Shown in pieces: positions 54,446-64,000 of a DNA stretch of 64,000 nt. This stretch comes from Nocardia asteroides. GTDB lineage: Bacteria; Actinomycetota; Actinomycetes; Mycobacteriales; Mycobacteriaceae. The stretch is taken from contig NZ_LR134352.1 in assembly GCF_900637185.1 (NCBI RefSeq), positions 2,046,001 to 2,110,000 on the forward strand, given 5' to 3'. Within the stretch, counting starts at the first letter, position 1. Each line of letters starts with the position of its first letter. Both the position numbers and the translations under genes were made by a program. The notes under the pieces are model-generated. The model worked only from the letters and a program-made list of their open reading frames with translations, was not told the origin of the DNA and ran no database searches.

Positions 54446-55531
54446 ATGACCTCACTCGACCACTCGGGGGCGGTGGACCAGGCCGAGGCGGAAGCCTTCG
54501 CGGGATCCATGGTGGAGCTGCTCGACCACGCGAGTACCGCGCTGATGATCAGCATGGGACACCAGGTCGGGTTGTTCGACACCATGGCGGCCTGCCCGGC
54601 CGCGACCAGCCAGGAGATCGCCGCGGCGGCCGGGCTGAACGAGCGCTATGTCCGGGAATGGCTCGGCGCCGTCACCACGGCGGGCATCGTGCGCTACGAC
54701 CCGCCGACGGCCACCTACACGCTGCCGCCCGCGCACGCGGCCAGCCTGACCAGGGCCGCCGGACCGGACAACCTGGCCAGGGTGATGCAGTTCATCGGCC
54801 AGCTCGGGGAGGTGGAACCCAAGATCGTCGAGCGGTTCCGGGCCGGCGGCGGCCTGGCCTACGACGACTACGCGCGCTTCCACGCGCTGATGGCCGAGGA
54901 GAGCGCCGAGGTGTTCGACGCGGCGCTGATCGAGGTGATCCTGCCGATGTCGCCCGGTCTCACCGACCGGCTGCTGATAGGCATGGACGTGGCCGACATC
55001 GCCTGCGGCAGCGGGCACGCGGTGAACCTGATGGCGCGGGCGTTTCCCGCGAGCCGGTTCCGCGGTTACGACTTCTCCGCCGACGCGATCGCGGCGGGCC
55101 GGGCCGAAGCCGAGGCCATGGGGCTGCGCAATGTGGAGTTCGTCGAACAGGACGTCGCCGCGCTGCACGAGCCCGAATCCTGTGACCTGATCACCGTCTT
55201 CGACGCGATCCACGATCAGGCGCATCCGGCGCGGGTGCTGGCCAATATCGCCGAGATGCTGCGGCCGGACGGGGTCTTCCTGATGGTCGACGTGCACGCG
55301 TCGAGCGTGCTCGAGGAGAACCTGGACCTGCCGCTGGGCCCGTTCCTGTACGCGGTGTCGACGATGCACTGCATGTCGGTGTCGCTGGGCCAGGGCGGCG
55401 ACGGGCTCGGCACTGTCTGGGGCGAGCAGCGCGCGCTGTCGATGCTGGCCGACGCCGGATTCACCGAGGTGCGCACCGAACACGTCGACGGTGATCCGCT
55501 CAACACCTACTACCTGGCGAGCAAGGGCTGA
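54446..55531 (+). CDS. Class I SAM-dependent methyltransferase with winged-helix head
   Basis: A 361-residue protein. The N-terminal winged helix (about 30-95, 'TSQEIAAAAGLNERYVREWL') resembles O-methyltransferase dimerisation domains or a regulator HTH; the Rossmann methyltransferase domain has SAM motif I 'VADIACGSGHAVNLMA' and 'CDLITVFDAIHDQAHP'. The substrate is unknown. ATG 54446 has CTCGAGGAG upstream. It is a single gene between the terminator and the next gene. Confidence 0.85.
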   Translation: MTSLDHSGAVDQAEAEAFAGSMVELLDHASTALMISMGHQVGLFDTMAACPAATSQEIAAAAGLNERYVREWLGAVTTAGIVRYDPPTATYTLPPAHAASLTRAAGPDNLARVMQFIGQLGEVEPKIVERFRAGGGLAYDDYARFHALMAEESAEVFDAALIEVILPMSPGLTDRLLIGMDVADIACGSGHAVNLMARAFPASRFRGYDFSADAIAAGRAEAEAMGLRNVEFVEQDVAALHEPESCDLITVFDAIHDQAHPARVLANIAEMLRPDGVFLMVDVHASSVLEENLDLPLGPFLYAVSTMHCMSVSLGQGGDGLGTVWGEQRALSMLADAGFTEVRTEHVDGDPLNTYYLASKG

Positions 55532-55557
55532 CCGCGCCGCGCTGCTACGGTCGAAAC

Positions 55558-55950
55558 ATGGCCTCCAGGAACGATATCCAGCATCGGGTCGTCACCGCGG
55601 TGCAGCGGCGGCTCAACCGGGTGGTGCGCAGGCTGCCGGGTCACCCGTTGCTGGAGACCACCGGCCGGGTGAGCGGGCAGCCGCGGACCACGCCGATCGG
55701 CGGGCGCCGCGTGGGCGACCAGTTCTGGCTGGTCTCCGAGTTCGGCGAGCGGTCGCAGTACGTGCGCAACATCCAGGCCGACAACCGGGTGCGGGTGCGG
55801 CTGCGGGGACGCTGGCACGCCGGCGTCGCGCACCTGCTGCCCGAGGACGATACGCGGGCCCGGCTGCGCGCACTGCCGCGCTACAACAGCGCCGCGGTGC
55901 GCGCGGTCGGGACCGACCTGCTGACCATCCGCATCGACCTGACCGGTTAA
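55558..55950 (+). CDS. Nitroreductase/F420-dependent (DDN-like) family protein
   Basis: A 130-residue split-barrel protein of the deazaflavin-dependent family common in Mycobacteriales. Signatures are '[19 protein letters not shown]' and '[19 protein letters not shown]', which bind F420 or related flavins; the reduced substrate is unknown. It starts 26 bases after the methyltransferase gene and overlaps the convergent glgB stop by 4 bases. Confidence 0.85.
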   Translation: MASRNDIQHRVVTAVQRRLNRVVRRLPGHPLLETTGRVSGQPRTTPIGGRRVGDQFWLVSEFGERSQYVRNIQADNRVRVRLRGRWHAGVAHLLPEDDTRARLRALPRYNSAAVRAVGTDLLTIRIDLTG

Positions 55951-58103
55951 CGCTCGGCGGCCAGCCAGACCGCGCTGTTGGCGGCCATGGTCAGGGTGGC
56001 CGAGGCGGGGCGGCCGTGCCAGGGGGTGTCCTCGGCCTGGACCACGCCGAGGTTGCCGATGCCGGAACCGCCGTATTCCTGGGCGTCGGTGTTGAGCACC
56101 TCGCGCCAGGAACCGGTGTGCGGCAGCCCGATCCGGTAGTCCTGCCTGGTCGCGCCGGAGAAGTTGAAGACGCAGGCCACCGCGCTGCCGTCGGAACCCC
56201 AGCGCAGGAAGGCGAAGACGTTGGCCGCGCTGTCGTCGGCCTCGATCCAGGAGTGCCCGCCGGGGGTGGTGTCCTGGGTCCACAGCGCCGGGTGCGCGAC
56301 GTAGGCGCGGTTGAGGTCGGCGACCATCGTCGAGATGCCCTGGTGCAGTGGGTTTTCCAGTTCGTGCCAGTCCAGGCCGCGGTCGTTGTCCCATTCGCGG
56401 AATTGGCCGAACTCCTGGCCCATGAACAGCAGTTGCTTGCCGGGGTGGGCCCACATGTAGGCCAGCAGCGCGCGCACGCCGCTCGCCTTGGCGAAGTCGT
56501 CGCCGGGCATCCGGGTCCACAGCGTGCCCTTGCCGTGCACCACCTCGTCGTGGCTGATCGGCAGCACATAGCTCTCGCTCCAGGCGTAGACCAGCGAGAA
56601 CGTCATCTCGTTGTGGTGCCAGGACCGGTGGATCGGGTCCCGGCCCAGGTAGCCGAGGGTGTCGTGCATCCAGCCCATGTTCCACTTCATGCTGAAGCCG
56701 AGGCCGCCGACGTCGGTGCCGCGGGTGACGCCGGGCCAGGTGGTGGACTCCTCGGCGATGGTGAGCACGCCGGGATAGGCGCGGTGCACGGTGTCGTTGA
56801 GGTCCTGCAGGAAGTCGACGGCTTCCAGGTTCTCCCTGCCGCCGTACACATTCGGTTCCCAGCCGCCCTCGGGGCGGGAGTAGTCCAGGTAGAGCATGGA
56901 GGCCACCGCGTCCACGCGCAGCCCGTCGATGTGGAACTCCTCGATCCAGAACGCGGCGTTGGCCACCAGGAAGTTGCGGACCTCGTTGCGGCCGAAGTCG
57001 AACACGTAGGTGCCCCAGTCGAGTTGCTCACCGCGCCGGGGGTCGGGGTGCTCGTAGAGCGGGGTGCCGTCGAAGCGGGCCAGTGCCCATTCGTCGCGCG
57101 GGAAATGCGCGGGCACCCAGTCCAGCAGCACGCCGATGCCCGCGTCGTGCAGGTGGTCGACGAACCAGCGGAAGTCGTCGGGGGTGCCGAAGCGGGAGGT
57201 CGGCGCGTAGTAGGAGGTGACCTGGTAACCCCAGGACCCGCCGAACGGATGCTCGGCCACCGGCAGCAGTTCGACGTGGGTGAATCCGGTCGCGCGCACG
57301 TATTCGGCCAGCTGGACGGCCAGTTCGCGATAGCCGAGGCCGGGCCGCCAGGAGCCCAGATGCACCTCGTAGACACTCAGCGGGGCACGGGCGGCGTCGG
57401 TCTGCGCGCGCCGGTCCAGCCACGCGCTGTCGGACCACACATGATCGGCGCGGCTGACCACCGACGCGGTGGCGGGCGGTACCTCGGTCGCGAAGGCCAG
57501 CGGGTCGGCGTGATCGACGACGCGGCCGTCGGCGCCGTGCACCCGGTACTTGTAGCGCGTCCCCGGTCCCACACCGGGCACGAACACCTCCCACACCCCC
57601 GAGGTGCCGAGCGCGCGCATCGGCGCCGACGTGCCGCTCCAGTGGTCGAAGTCGCCGAACACGGTGACGCCGCGGGCATTCGGCGCCCACACCGCGAACG
57701 AGGTGCCCTCGACATCGCCGTCGAGGGTGGTGTAGCGGCGCGGGTGCGCGCCCAGGACCTCCCACAGCCGGGTGTGGCGGCCCTCGCCGATGAGGTGCAG
57801 GTCGAATTCGCCGACCGTGGGCAGGAAGCGGTAGCCGTCGGCGGTGACCACCGTCTGGCCGCCGGGGTAGGCGGTGCGGACGCGGTAGTCGTCGATCTCC
57901 GGATATGGCAGCACCGCGGCGAACACGCCGTGCCCCAGCGACTTCAGCGGATGCTCGGTGTCGCCGACCAGCACGGCGACCGTCTCGGCGTGCGGGCGCA
58001 GTACCCGGACCGCGGTGCCGTCGTGCTGGGGGTGCGCGCCGAGCACGGTGTGCGGATCGGGATGGGTGCCCGCCGCCAGCAGCATCAGATCGCGCCGCTT
58101 CAT
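55947..58103 (-). CDS. glgB: 1,4-alpha-glucan branching enzyme
   Basis: A 718-residue GH13 enzyme adding alpha-1,6 branches. An N-terminal CBM48 domain pair (about 1-210) precedes the barrel. The nucleophile is the Asp (about residue 397) in '[12 protein letters not shown]', the acid/base Glu is in '[10 protein letters not shown]' and the third acid in '[14 protein letters not shown]'. The ATG at 58103 overlaps the glgE stop by one base (TGATG), so it is translated after glgE. This is the partner needed to branch GlgE-made glucan. Confidence 0.95.
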   Translation of the reverse strand: MKRRDLMLLAAGTHPDPHTVLGAHPQHDGTAVRVLRPHAETVAVLVGDTEHPLKSLGHGVFAAVLPYPEIDDYRVRTAYPGGQTVVTADGYRFLPTVGEFDLHLIGEGRHTRLWEVLGAHPRRYTTLDGDVEGTSFAVWAPNARGVTVFGDFDHWSGTSAPMRALGTSGVWEVFVPGVGPGTRYKYRVHGADGRVVDHADPLAFATEVPPATASVVSRADHVWSDSAWLDRRAQTDAARAPLSVYEVHLGSWRPGLGYRELAVQLAEYVRATGFTHVELLPVAEHPFGGSWGYQVTSYYAPTSRFGTPDDFRWFVDHLHDAGIGVLLDWVPAHFPRDEWALARFDGTPLYEHPDPRRGEQLDWGTYVFDFGRNEVRNFLVANAAFWIEEFHIDGLRVDAVASMLYLDYSRPEGGWEPNVYGGRENLEAVDFLQDLNDTVHRAYPGVLTIAEESTTWPGVTRGTDVGGLGFSMKWNMGWMHDTLGYLGRDPIHRSWHHNEMTFSLVYAWSESYVLPISHDEVVHGKGTLWTRMPGDDFAKASGVRALLAYMWAHPGKQLLFMGQEFGQFREWDNDRGLDWHELENPLHQGISTMVADLNRAYVAHPALWTQDTTPGGHSWIEADDSAANVFAFLRWGSDGSAVACVFNFSGATRQDYRIGLPHTGSWREVLNTDAQEYGGSGIGNLGVVQAEDTPWHGRPASATLTMAANSAVWLAAER

Positions 58104-60103
58104 CAGAAGGACCTGCGGTAGGCCAGCGGTGCCCTGGCCGCGGCCGGGACGGTGGGTAGCGCCAGGATGTGGGCGGCCGCGCGGGACGGATCCAGGCGCA
58201 CGAAATTGTGCTGGCCCCAGTGGTATTCCTCGCCGCTGACCTCGTCGAAGACCACCGGGTGGTCGTGCCACTCACGGCCGATCGCGGGCAGGTCGAGGGA
58301 GATGTGGCCCTGCTCGGCGCCGTAGGGATTCAGGTTGACGATCACCAGCACGGCGTCGCCGGACACCGGATCGAACTTGGAGTAGGCCAGCAGCGCGTCG
58401 TTGTCGACCTGGTGGAAGTGGATGCAGCGCAACTGCTGCAGCGCCGGATGCGCGCGGCGGATCTCGTTGAGCCGGGTCAGCCACGGCTCCAGCGACTCGC
58501 CGCGGGCCAGCGCGCCGGCGAAATCGCGGGGCCGCAGTTCGTATTTCTCCGAATCCAGGTATTCCTCGCTGCCGGGGCGGACCGCCTCGTGCTCGAACAG
58601 CTCGTAGCCGGAGTACACGCCCCAGGTGGGGGCGAGGGTCGCGGCGAGCACCGCGCGCACGGCGAACATGCCGGGCCCGCCGTGCTGGAGGCTTTCGTGC
58701 AGGATGTCGGGGGTGTTGACGAACAAGTTGGGCCTGGCCTCGTCGGCCTTGGCTGCCAGTTCGTTGCCGAACTCGGTGAGCTCCCACTTGTACACGCGCC
58801 AGGTGAAATACGTGTACGACTGGCTGAATCCGCGCCGCGCCAGGCCGTAGAGCCGGGCCGGGCGGGTGAACGCCTCGGACAGGAAGATCACGTCGGGATC
58901 GGTGCGGCGCACCTGCGCGATCAGCCACTCCCAGAAGTCGGCGGGCTTGGTGTGGGGATTGTCGACGCGGAAGATGGTGACGCCCAGGCCGATCCAGTGC
59001 CGCACCACCCGCAGGACCTCGGCGTAGAGACCGTCGGGGTCGTTGTCGAAGTTGACCGGGTAGATGTCCTGGTACTTCTTCGGCGGGTTCTCGGCGAAGG
59101 CGATGGTGCCGTCGGGCAGGGTGGTGAACCACTCCGGGTGCGCGCGCACCCACGGATGGTCGGGGGCGCACTGCAGGGCCAGATCGAGTGCCACTTCCAG
59201 GCCGAGTTCGCCTGCGGCGGTGACGAAGTCGGCGAAATCGGCCTCGGTGCCGAGCTCGGGATGGGTGGCGTCGTGACCGCCCTCGGCCGAACCGATCGCC
59301 CACGGTGACCCGACGTCGCCGGGCTCGGTGGTGAGCGCGTTGTTGCGGCCCTTGCGGTTGATCTCGCCGACCGGGTGGATCGGCGGCAGGTACACCACGT
59401 CGAACCCCATGCCCGCGATCCGGGGCAGTTCCTTGGCCGCGGTGGCGAAGGTGCCGTGCACCGGGACCCCGTCGGCGTCGCGGCCGCCGGTCGAGCGGGG
59501 GAAGAACTCGTACCACGAGCCCACCAGGGCGCGGCGGCGCTCGACGAGCACCGAGTGCTGGGTGCCGCGGGTGACCATCTCGCGCAGCGGGGTCGCGCGC
59601 AGGATCTCGGCGACCTCCGCGCTGAACGCGGGGGCGACGCGGGCCGGGAGCTGCTCGTCGGAGCGCAGGGCGGCCGCGGCCGCGCGGAGCCGTTCGAACT
59701 GCTTCTTCGGGACGGCCTGGGCGGCGCGCTCGAACAGGGTGGCGCCGATCTCGAGGTCGTTGGCCAGATCGGCGGCGCTCTGGCCGACGCCGAGTTTGGC
59801 CTCGACGGCCGAACGCCAGGTGGCGAGCGGGTCGCTCCAGCCTTCCACGCGGAAGGTCCAGACGCCGGGGGCGTTGGGGGTGAAGACGGCGTTGAAGACG
59901 TCGGGCTCGTAGTCCGGTGTCATCCGGATGCGGGTGATCCGCGAGGAGCCGGGTGCCCGGACCGCCAGCGTCGCGGCCACGGCGTCGTGGCCCTCGCGCC
60001 ACACCACGGCACGGACGGGAAACACCTCGCCGACGGCAGCCTTGGCCGGGCGTCCGCCGGGGATGGACGGTGCGATGTCATCGATGGCAATCCGGCCGGT
60101 CAC
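58103..60103 (-). CDS. glgE: Alpha-1,4-glucan:maltose-1-phosphate maltosyltransferase
   Basis: A 666-residue GH13_3 enzyme extending alpha-1,4 glucan from maltose-1-phosphate. The nucleophile is Asp381 ([11 protein letters not shown]) and the acid/base is Glu410 ([10 protein letters not shown]), spaced 29 residues apart as in the M. tuberculosis enzyme. The N-terminal domain (about 1-110) is the immunoglobulin-like domain for dimerisation. It starts with GTG 60103. The pathway is a validated vulnerability in mycobacteria because maltose-1-phosphate becomes toxic if GlgE is lost. Confidence 0.96.
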   Translation of the reverse strand: MTGRIAIDDIAPSIPGGRPAKAAVGEVFPVRAVVWREGHDAVAATLAVRAPGSSRITRIRMTPDYEPDVFNAVFTPNAPGVWTFRVEGWSDPLATWRSAVEAKLGVGQSAADLANDLEIGATLFERAAQAVPKKQFERLRAAAAALRSDEQLPARVAPAFSAEVAEILRATPLREMVTRGTQHSVLVERRRALVGSWYEFFPRSTGGRDADGVPVHGTFATAAKELPRIAGMGFDVVYLPPIHPVGEINRKGRNNALTTEPGDVGSPWAIGSAEGGHDATHPELGTEADFADFVTAAGELGLEVALDLALQCAPDHPWVRAHPEWFTTLPDGTIAFAENPPKKYQDIYPVNFDNDPDGLYAEVLRVVRHWIGLGVTIFRVDNPHTKPADFWEWLIAQVRRTDPDVIFLSEAFTRPARLYGLARRGFSQSYTYFTWRVYKWELTEFGNELAAKADEARPNLFVNTPDILHESLQHGGPGMFAVRAVLAATLAPTWGVYSGYELFEHEAVRPGSEEYLDSEKYELRPRDFAGALARGESLEPWLTRLNEIRRAHPALQQLRCIHFHQVDNDALLAYSKFDPVSGDAVLVIVNLNPYGAEQGHISLDLPAIGREWHDHPVVFDEVSGEEYHWGQHNFVRLDPSRAAAHILALPTVPAAARAPLAYRRSF

Positions 60104-60265
60104 CTGGCCAACCTACTGCATTTCCGCGGTCCGGGCGGGGAGGGCCGCGGTGCGGTGGAACCGCTCGGTGGGCGTCGGCGGTCGCGCGCGACCGAGATCG
60201 CGGCGAGGACGTGGCCAGCGGATTCGGGGGTCGGGGGCGGGCGATCGCCGGTGCGCGGCGGCGGT

Positions 60266-60856
60266 TCAGCCGGCGCGCAGACCGGCGAGCAGGCGGTCGA
60301 GTGCCGCGATGGTGGCGGGCAGGGCGTCCGGGTCGGTGGTGGTGGCGAGCCAGAGGGCCGCCTCGTTCATGGCGCCGGAGAGCAGCTGGGTGAGGGGCGC
60401 CACGGGCTGGGGCGCCAGGATGCCCGCGGCGACCAGCGCGTCCAGCGCCTCGTGCAGGTGCCGGGCCGCATTGGCCTCGTCCAGGGCGCGCCACTCGTGC
60501 CAGCCCAGGACCGCGGGGCCGTCGATCAGCATGATCCGCTGGACCCGGGGATCGGCGCTGGCGCGCAGGAACGCGGCGCAGCCCGCGGTGAGCTGCGTCC
60601 AGGGGTCGGGCTCGGCGTCGGCGGCCGCCGCGACCTGGTCGCCGACCTCCTGCTGCACCTGGGTGAGGACCTCGCGGAACATGTCGGCCTTGCTGTCGAA
60701 GTGGTGGTACAGCGCCCCCTTGGTGACGCCGGAGGCCGCCACGATCTCCGACAGGCCAACGGCCGCATAGCCTTTCGCGGCGAACAGGCGCCTGCTCTGC
60801 GCCAGCAGCAACCGTCGCGTCTCCTCGCGCTGCTGGGTGCGCGCCGTCGATGCCAT
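60266..60856 (-). CDS. TetR family transcriptional regulator
   Basis: A 196-residue repressor. The N-terminal HTH is '[18 protein letters not shown]', the classic TetR recognition region; the rest is helical ligand-binding domain. ATG 60856 has AGGAGGA upstream, so the longer open frame to 60937 is not the start. It is divergent from the VOC gene; two matching palindromes lie between them, so it probably represses both genes. Confidence 0.93.
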   Translation of the reverse strand: MASTARTQQREETRRLLLAQSRRLFAAKGYAAVGLSEIVAASGVTKGALYHHFDSKADMFREVLTQVQQEVGDQVAAAADAEPDPWTQLTAGCAAFLRASADPRVQRIMLIDGPAVLGWHEWRALDEANAARHLHEALDALVAAGILAPQPVAPLTQLLSGAMNEAALWLATTTDPDALPATIAALDRLLAGLRAG

Positions 60857-60874
60857 CGCCCGTCCTCCTGTTGA

Positions 60875-60921
60875 CCTACCGTCGGTATGTGAACTATCGT
60901 ACGACACATACCATCGGTATG
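60875..60921. promoter_or_regulatory. Twin TetR operators
   Basis: Two copies of a 15-base palindrome: CCTACCGTCGGTATG (60875-60889) and CATACCATCGGTATG (60907-60921, perfect 6-bp half-sites), with centres 32 bases (about three helical turns) apart. The second ends 3 bases before the VOC ribosome-binding site. Confidence 0.75.
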
Positions 60922-60935
60922 TGAAAGGGAATGTC

Positions 60936-61361
60936 ATGGCGCTGAGCAGCTTCTACCCCGTACTCGCCACCTCCGAGATCGCGGCATCGCGCGACTTCTA
61001 CACGCGCTGGTTCGGCTTCGAGATCACCTTCGAAGCGGACTGGTACGTGAGCCTGCGCCGCCCGGGCCGCGACGGTGAACCCGCCTACGAACTGGCCCTG
61101 CTCGACCCCACGCACCCGACCATCCCGGCCGGTTTCGGCAAACCGGTCCAGGGCCTGGTGCTGAACTTCGAGGTCGACGACGTGGACGCGGAATGGGCCC
61201 GCCTGGTCGAAGCAGGCGGACTCCAGGCCGAACTGACCCTGCGGACGGAGGACTTCGGCCAGCGGCATTTCATCGTCGCCGACCCCGCCGGTGTGCTGGT
61301 CGATGTCATCACCGAGGTCCCGCCCAGCGCGGAATTCGCCGACCGGTTCACGGCCGGCTGA
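60936..61361 (+). CDS. VOC family (glyoxalase-like) protein
   Basis: A 141-residue protein with the vicinal-oxygen-chelate fold: two beta-alpha-beta-beta-beta units, '[19 protein letters not shown]' and '[19 protein letters not shown]'. It resembles glyoxalase or bleomycin-resistance-like proteins; the reaction is unknown. ATG 60936 has AAAGGGA 5 bases upstream. Its promoter region overlaps the second TetR operator, so it is probably induced when the TetR ligand, perhaps a toxic electrophile or drug, is present. Confidence 0.85.
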   Translation: MALSSFYPVLATSEIAASRDFYTRWFGFEITFEADWYVSLRRPGRDGEPAYELALLDPTHPTIPAGFGKPVQGLVLNFEVDDVDAEWARLVEAGGLQAELTLRTEDFGQRHFIVADPAGVLVDVITEVPPSAEFADRFTAG

Positions 61362-61398
61362 CACGCGGACCGGCGCCACACTCGGTACTGTTTGCCGG

Positions 61399-63969
61399 GT
61401 GAAGGCACTTCGTCGGTTCACTGTCCGTGCCCATCTGCCGGAGCGGCTCGCCGCGCTGGGCGAACTCTCGACGAATCTGCGGTGGTCGTGGCACGGCCCG
61501 ACGCAGGATCTGTTCGCCGAGCTCGACCCGGGTCTGTGGCGCGCGGTCGGCCAGGACCCGGTGCGGATGCTGGGGGAGGTGCCCGCCGAGCGCCTCGACG
61601 CGCTCGCCACGGACCCGGACTACACCGCCCGCGTCGACGCCGCGGCCGCCGGTCTGCGCGACTATCTCGCCCGCCCCCGCTGGTTCCAGGAGCAGACCGG
61701 GACCGACGTCGCCGGGATCGCCTACTTCTCGATGGAGTTCGGTGTCACCGAGGTGCTGCCGAACTACTCGGGCGGTCTGGGCATCCTGGCCGGTGACCAC
61801 CTCAAGGCGGCCTCGGATCTGGGGCTGCCGCTGATCGGTGTCGGGCTGCTGTACCGCTCCGGCTATTTCCGGCAGTCGCTGTCGGCCGACGGCTGGCAGA
61901 TGGAGCACTACCCCGCGCTCGACCCGCAGGGGCTGCCGCTGCGGCTGCTCACCAGCGACGGGTCGCCCGTGCTGATCCACGTGGGTATGCCCGAGGGGCG
62001 GGTGCTGCGGGCCCGGGTGTGGATCGCCCAGGTGGGCCGGATTCCGTTGTTGCTGCTGGATTCCGACATCGCCGAGAACGACCCCGAGCTGCGCGCGGTC
62101 ACCGACCGGCTCTACGGCGGCGACCAGGACCACCGGATCAAGCAGGAGATCCTGGCCGGTATCGGTGGTGTCCGCGCGGTCCGTGCCTACACCCGCGCGC
62201 ACGGGCTGCCCGATCCCGATGTGTTCCATATGAACGAGGGCCACGCGGGTTTCCTCGGGGTGGAGCGGATTCGCGAATTCGTCGCGGACGGACTGGATTT
62301 CGACACCGCGCTGGCCGCGGTGCGGGCGGGCACGGTGTTCACCACGCACACGCCGGTCCCCGCCGGGATCGACCGGTTCCCGATGCCGCTGGTGCGCCGC
62401 TACTTCGGCGGCGCGCACGGGGAATCCGAATCCGCGCTGCTGCCGGGACTTTCCGTCGACCGGATCCTGGCCTTCGGCCGGGAGTCCGATCCCTCGGTGT
62501 TCAACATGGCGCACATGGGACTGCGGATGGCCCAGCGCGCCAACGGTGTGTCGAAGCTGCACGGCGAGGTCAGCCGGGACATGTTCGCCGGGCTGTGGCC
62601 GGGCTTCGATGCGGCCGAGGTGCCGATCGGGTCGGTCACCAACGGCGTGCACGCGCCCACCTGGGCGGCGCGGGAATGGCTGGACAAGGCGCGCGAGCTG
62701 GTCGGGCCGGAGCTGGTGGAGGAGGCGCGAGGCTGGGAGAAGCTCAGCGATGTCGACCTCGGGCAGCTGTGGTCCACCCGCAACACCCTGCGCGGCGTGC
62801 TGATCGAGGAGATCCGCCGCAGACTGCGCGAGTCGTGGCATCAGCGCGGGGCGGCCGACGCCGAACTGGGCTGGATCGACGACGTCTTCGACCCCGACGT
62901 GCTCACCGTCGGCTTCGCCCGCCGCGTGCCCACCTACAAGCGCCTGACGCTGATGCTGCGCGACCCCGACCGGCTGCGCGCGTTGCTGCTCGATCCCGAG
63001 CGACCGGTGCAGCTGGTGGTCGCGGGCAAGAGCCACCCCGCCGACGACGGTGGCAAGGCGCTGATCCAGCAGGTCGTGCGCTTCGCCGACGACGCGGCGG
63101 TGCGCCATCGCATCGTCTTCCTGCCCGACTACGACATGTCGATGGCCCGCTATCTGTACTGGGGTTGCGATGTGTGGCTGAACAATCCGCTGCGCCCGCT
63201 CGAGGCGTGCGGCACCTCCGGCATGAAGTCCGCGCTCAACGGCGGGCTCAACCTGTCCATCAAGGACGGCTGGTGGGACGAGATGTTCGACGGCCAGAAC
63301 GGCTGGGCCATCCCCACCGCCGACGGTGTGCGCGACGAGCACCGCCGCGACGACCTGGAGGCGTCGGCGCTGTACGAACTCGTCGAGCGCACTGTCGCGC
63401 CGCGCTTCTACGACCGCGACGCGGCCGGTGTCCCGGTCCGCTGGACCGAGATGGTGCGCCACACCCTGCAGACCACCAGCCCGAAGGTGCTGGCTTCGCG
63501 GATGGTGCGCGACTACGCCGAGCAGTACTACGGTCCGGCGGCCGCCGCGTTCGGCCGGGTGACCGCCGACAAGTTCGCCGGCGCCGCCCAGGTCGCCGAG
63601 TACCGCAAGCGGGTCGACGCGGCCTGGCCCGCGGTGCGGGTCGCACAGGTCGACAGCTCCGGACTGCCCGACACCCCGGTGATCGGCGCCGAACTGGCGT
63701 TGCGCGCGCGGGTCGAGCTCGGTGGGCTGGCGCCCGCGGACGTGGTGGTGCAGGCGGTGCTGGGCCGGGTGTCGCCGGCCGACGACCTGTCCGACACCAC
63801 CACCGTCGAGATGGCCCACACCGGCACCGACGAGGGCACCGAGGTGTACGAGGTGCGTTCGCCGGTGCCGCTCAGCGGTGCGGTCGGCTACACCGTGCGG
63901 GTGCTGCCGCGCAACGCGCTGCTCGCCTCGGACGCCGAGCTGGGGCTGGTGGCGGTCGCCGGGGCGTGA
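61399..63969 (+). CDS. glgP: Alpha-glucan phosphorylase
   Basis: An 856-residue GT35 enzyme of the short actinobacterial/archaeal type, releasing glucose-1-phosphate from alpha-glucan. The N-terminal DUF3417 domain (FTVRAHLPERLAALGELS) is the mark of this subgroup. 'GGLGILAGDHLKAASDLG' and the PLP lysine Lys610 (GTSGMKSALNGGLNLS) are intact. It starts at GTG 61399. It probably recycles the glucan made by the neighbouring glgE and glgB. Confidence 0.95.
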   Translation: MKALRRFTVRAHLPERLAALGELSTNLRWSWHGPTQDLFAELDPGLWRAVGQDPVRMLGEVPAERLDALATDPDYTARVDAAAAGLRDYLARPRWFQEQTGTDVAGIAYFSMEFGVTEVLPNYSGGLGILAGDHLKAASDLGLPLIGVGLLYRSGYFRQSLSADGWQMEHYPALDPQGLPLRLLTSDGSPVLIHVGMPEGRVLRARVWIAQVGRIPLLLLDSDIAENDPELRAVTDRLYGGDQDHRIKQEILAGIGGVRAVRAYTRAHGLPDPDVFHMNEGHAGFLGVERIREFVADGLDFDTALAAVRAGTVFTTHTPVPAGIDRFPMPLVRRYFGGAHGESESALLPGLSVDRILAFGRESDPSVFNMAHMGLRMAQRANGVSKLHGEVSRDMFAGLWPGFDAAEVPIGSVTNGVHAPTWAAREWLDKARELVGPELVEEARGWEKLSDVDLGQLWSTRNTLRGVLIEEIRRRLRESWHQRGAADAELGWIDDVFDPDVLTVGFARRVPTYKRLTLMLRDPDRLRALLLDPERPVQLVVAGKSHPADDGGKALIQQVVRFADDAAVRHRIVFLPDYDMSMARYLYWGCDVWLNNPLRPLEACGTSGMKSALNGGLNLSIKDGWWDEMFDGQNGWAIPTADGVRDEHRRDDLEASALYELVERTVAPRFYDRDAAGVPVRWTEMVRHTLQTTSPKVLASRMVRDYAEQYYGPAAAAFGRVTADKFAGAAQVAEYRKRVDAAWPAVRVAQVDSSGLPDTPVIGAELALRARVELGGLAPADVVVQAVLGRVSPADDLSDTTTVEMAHTGTDEGTEVYEVRSPVPLSGAVGYTVRVLPRNALLASDAELGLVAVAGA

Positions 63970-64000
63970 TCCGGGCGATCGGGACACGGATGGCGGGTTG

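Noticed and set aside
60104..60265. Stretch between glgE and tetR
   Set aside because: No gene, hairpin or promoter pattern that I could support.
61348..63987. Open frame of 879 codons opposite glgP
   Set aside because: Antisense shadow of glgP; no recognisable domain or ribosome-binding site.

Overview
The window is a GC-rich actinobacterial chromosome segment. The 16S/23S sequences, the gene order and the protein families point to Nocardia or a very close relative (order Mycobacteriales); the genus is judged from reading, not from a search. It is mostly core genome: no prophage, insertion sequence or CRISPR array is visible.

Layout. (1) 1-12.7 kb, accessory metabolism: the 3' part of a SNF2 helicase gene with a SWIM zinc-finger partner, a DUF3224 protein, an amidohydrolase, the fused B12-dependent acyl-CoA mutase IcmF, a DUF2157-like membrane protein, a hypothetical protein, 3-hydroxyisobutyryl-CoA hydrolase, an enoyl-CoA hydratase, an Hsp70-like membrane-anchored protein and a MarR regulator. 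(2) 12.7-19.4 kb: tRNA-Cys followed by a very long inverted repeat, a ferric-iron-type ABC importer with a possible IdeR box, a proline-rich membrane protein, tRNA-Arg and a DUF3105-DUF305 pair. (3) 19.4-28.3 kb: argS and the aspartate-family operon lysA-hom-thrC-thrB, then rho behind a long leader. (4) 28.3-43.3 kb: rpmE, prfA, prmC, the threonylcarbamoyl-AMP synthase gene and wecA, then the ATP synthase operon (atpI-like, B, E, F, H, A, G, D, C), a DUF2550 protein, cob(I)alamin adenosyltransferase and murA. (5) 43.3-48.9 kb: a complete rRNA operon (16S-23S-5S, no spacer tRNA) with promoters, processing stems and a strong terminator. (6) 48.9-55.9 kb: nucS mismatch endonuclease, a small zinc-finger-like protein, a coiled-coil protein, methylmalonyl-CoA epimerase, a thiolase, DUF3817, a thioredoxin-fold protein without cysteines, a methyltransferase and an F420-type nitroreductase-like protein. 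(7) 55.9-64 kb: alpha-glucan genes glgB and glgE facing a TetR/VOC divergent pair, and glgP.

How the genes work together. From argS to glgP the order matches what I remember of the Mycobacterium tuberculosis Rv1292-Rv1328 block, so this is a conserved core. A vitamin B12 and acyl-CoA theme recurs: IcmF, the adenosyltransferase that makes its cofactor, methylmalonyl-CoA epimerase, 3-hydroxyisobutyryl-CoA hydrolase, enoyl-CoA hydratase and thiolase all serve branched-chain or odd-chain acyl-CoA breakdown. GlgE, GlgB and GlgP form the maltose-1-phosphate route to alpha-glucan.

No wholly new system is evident. The points most worth a second look are the 35-bp-arm inverted repeat after tRNA-Cys, an ATP synthase c subunit carrying the valine that gives bedaquiline resistance in mycobacteria, Rho with a roughly 210-residue disordered insert and a long leader, twin operators between tetR and the VOC gene, and an epimerase with a substituted metal ligand.
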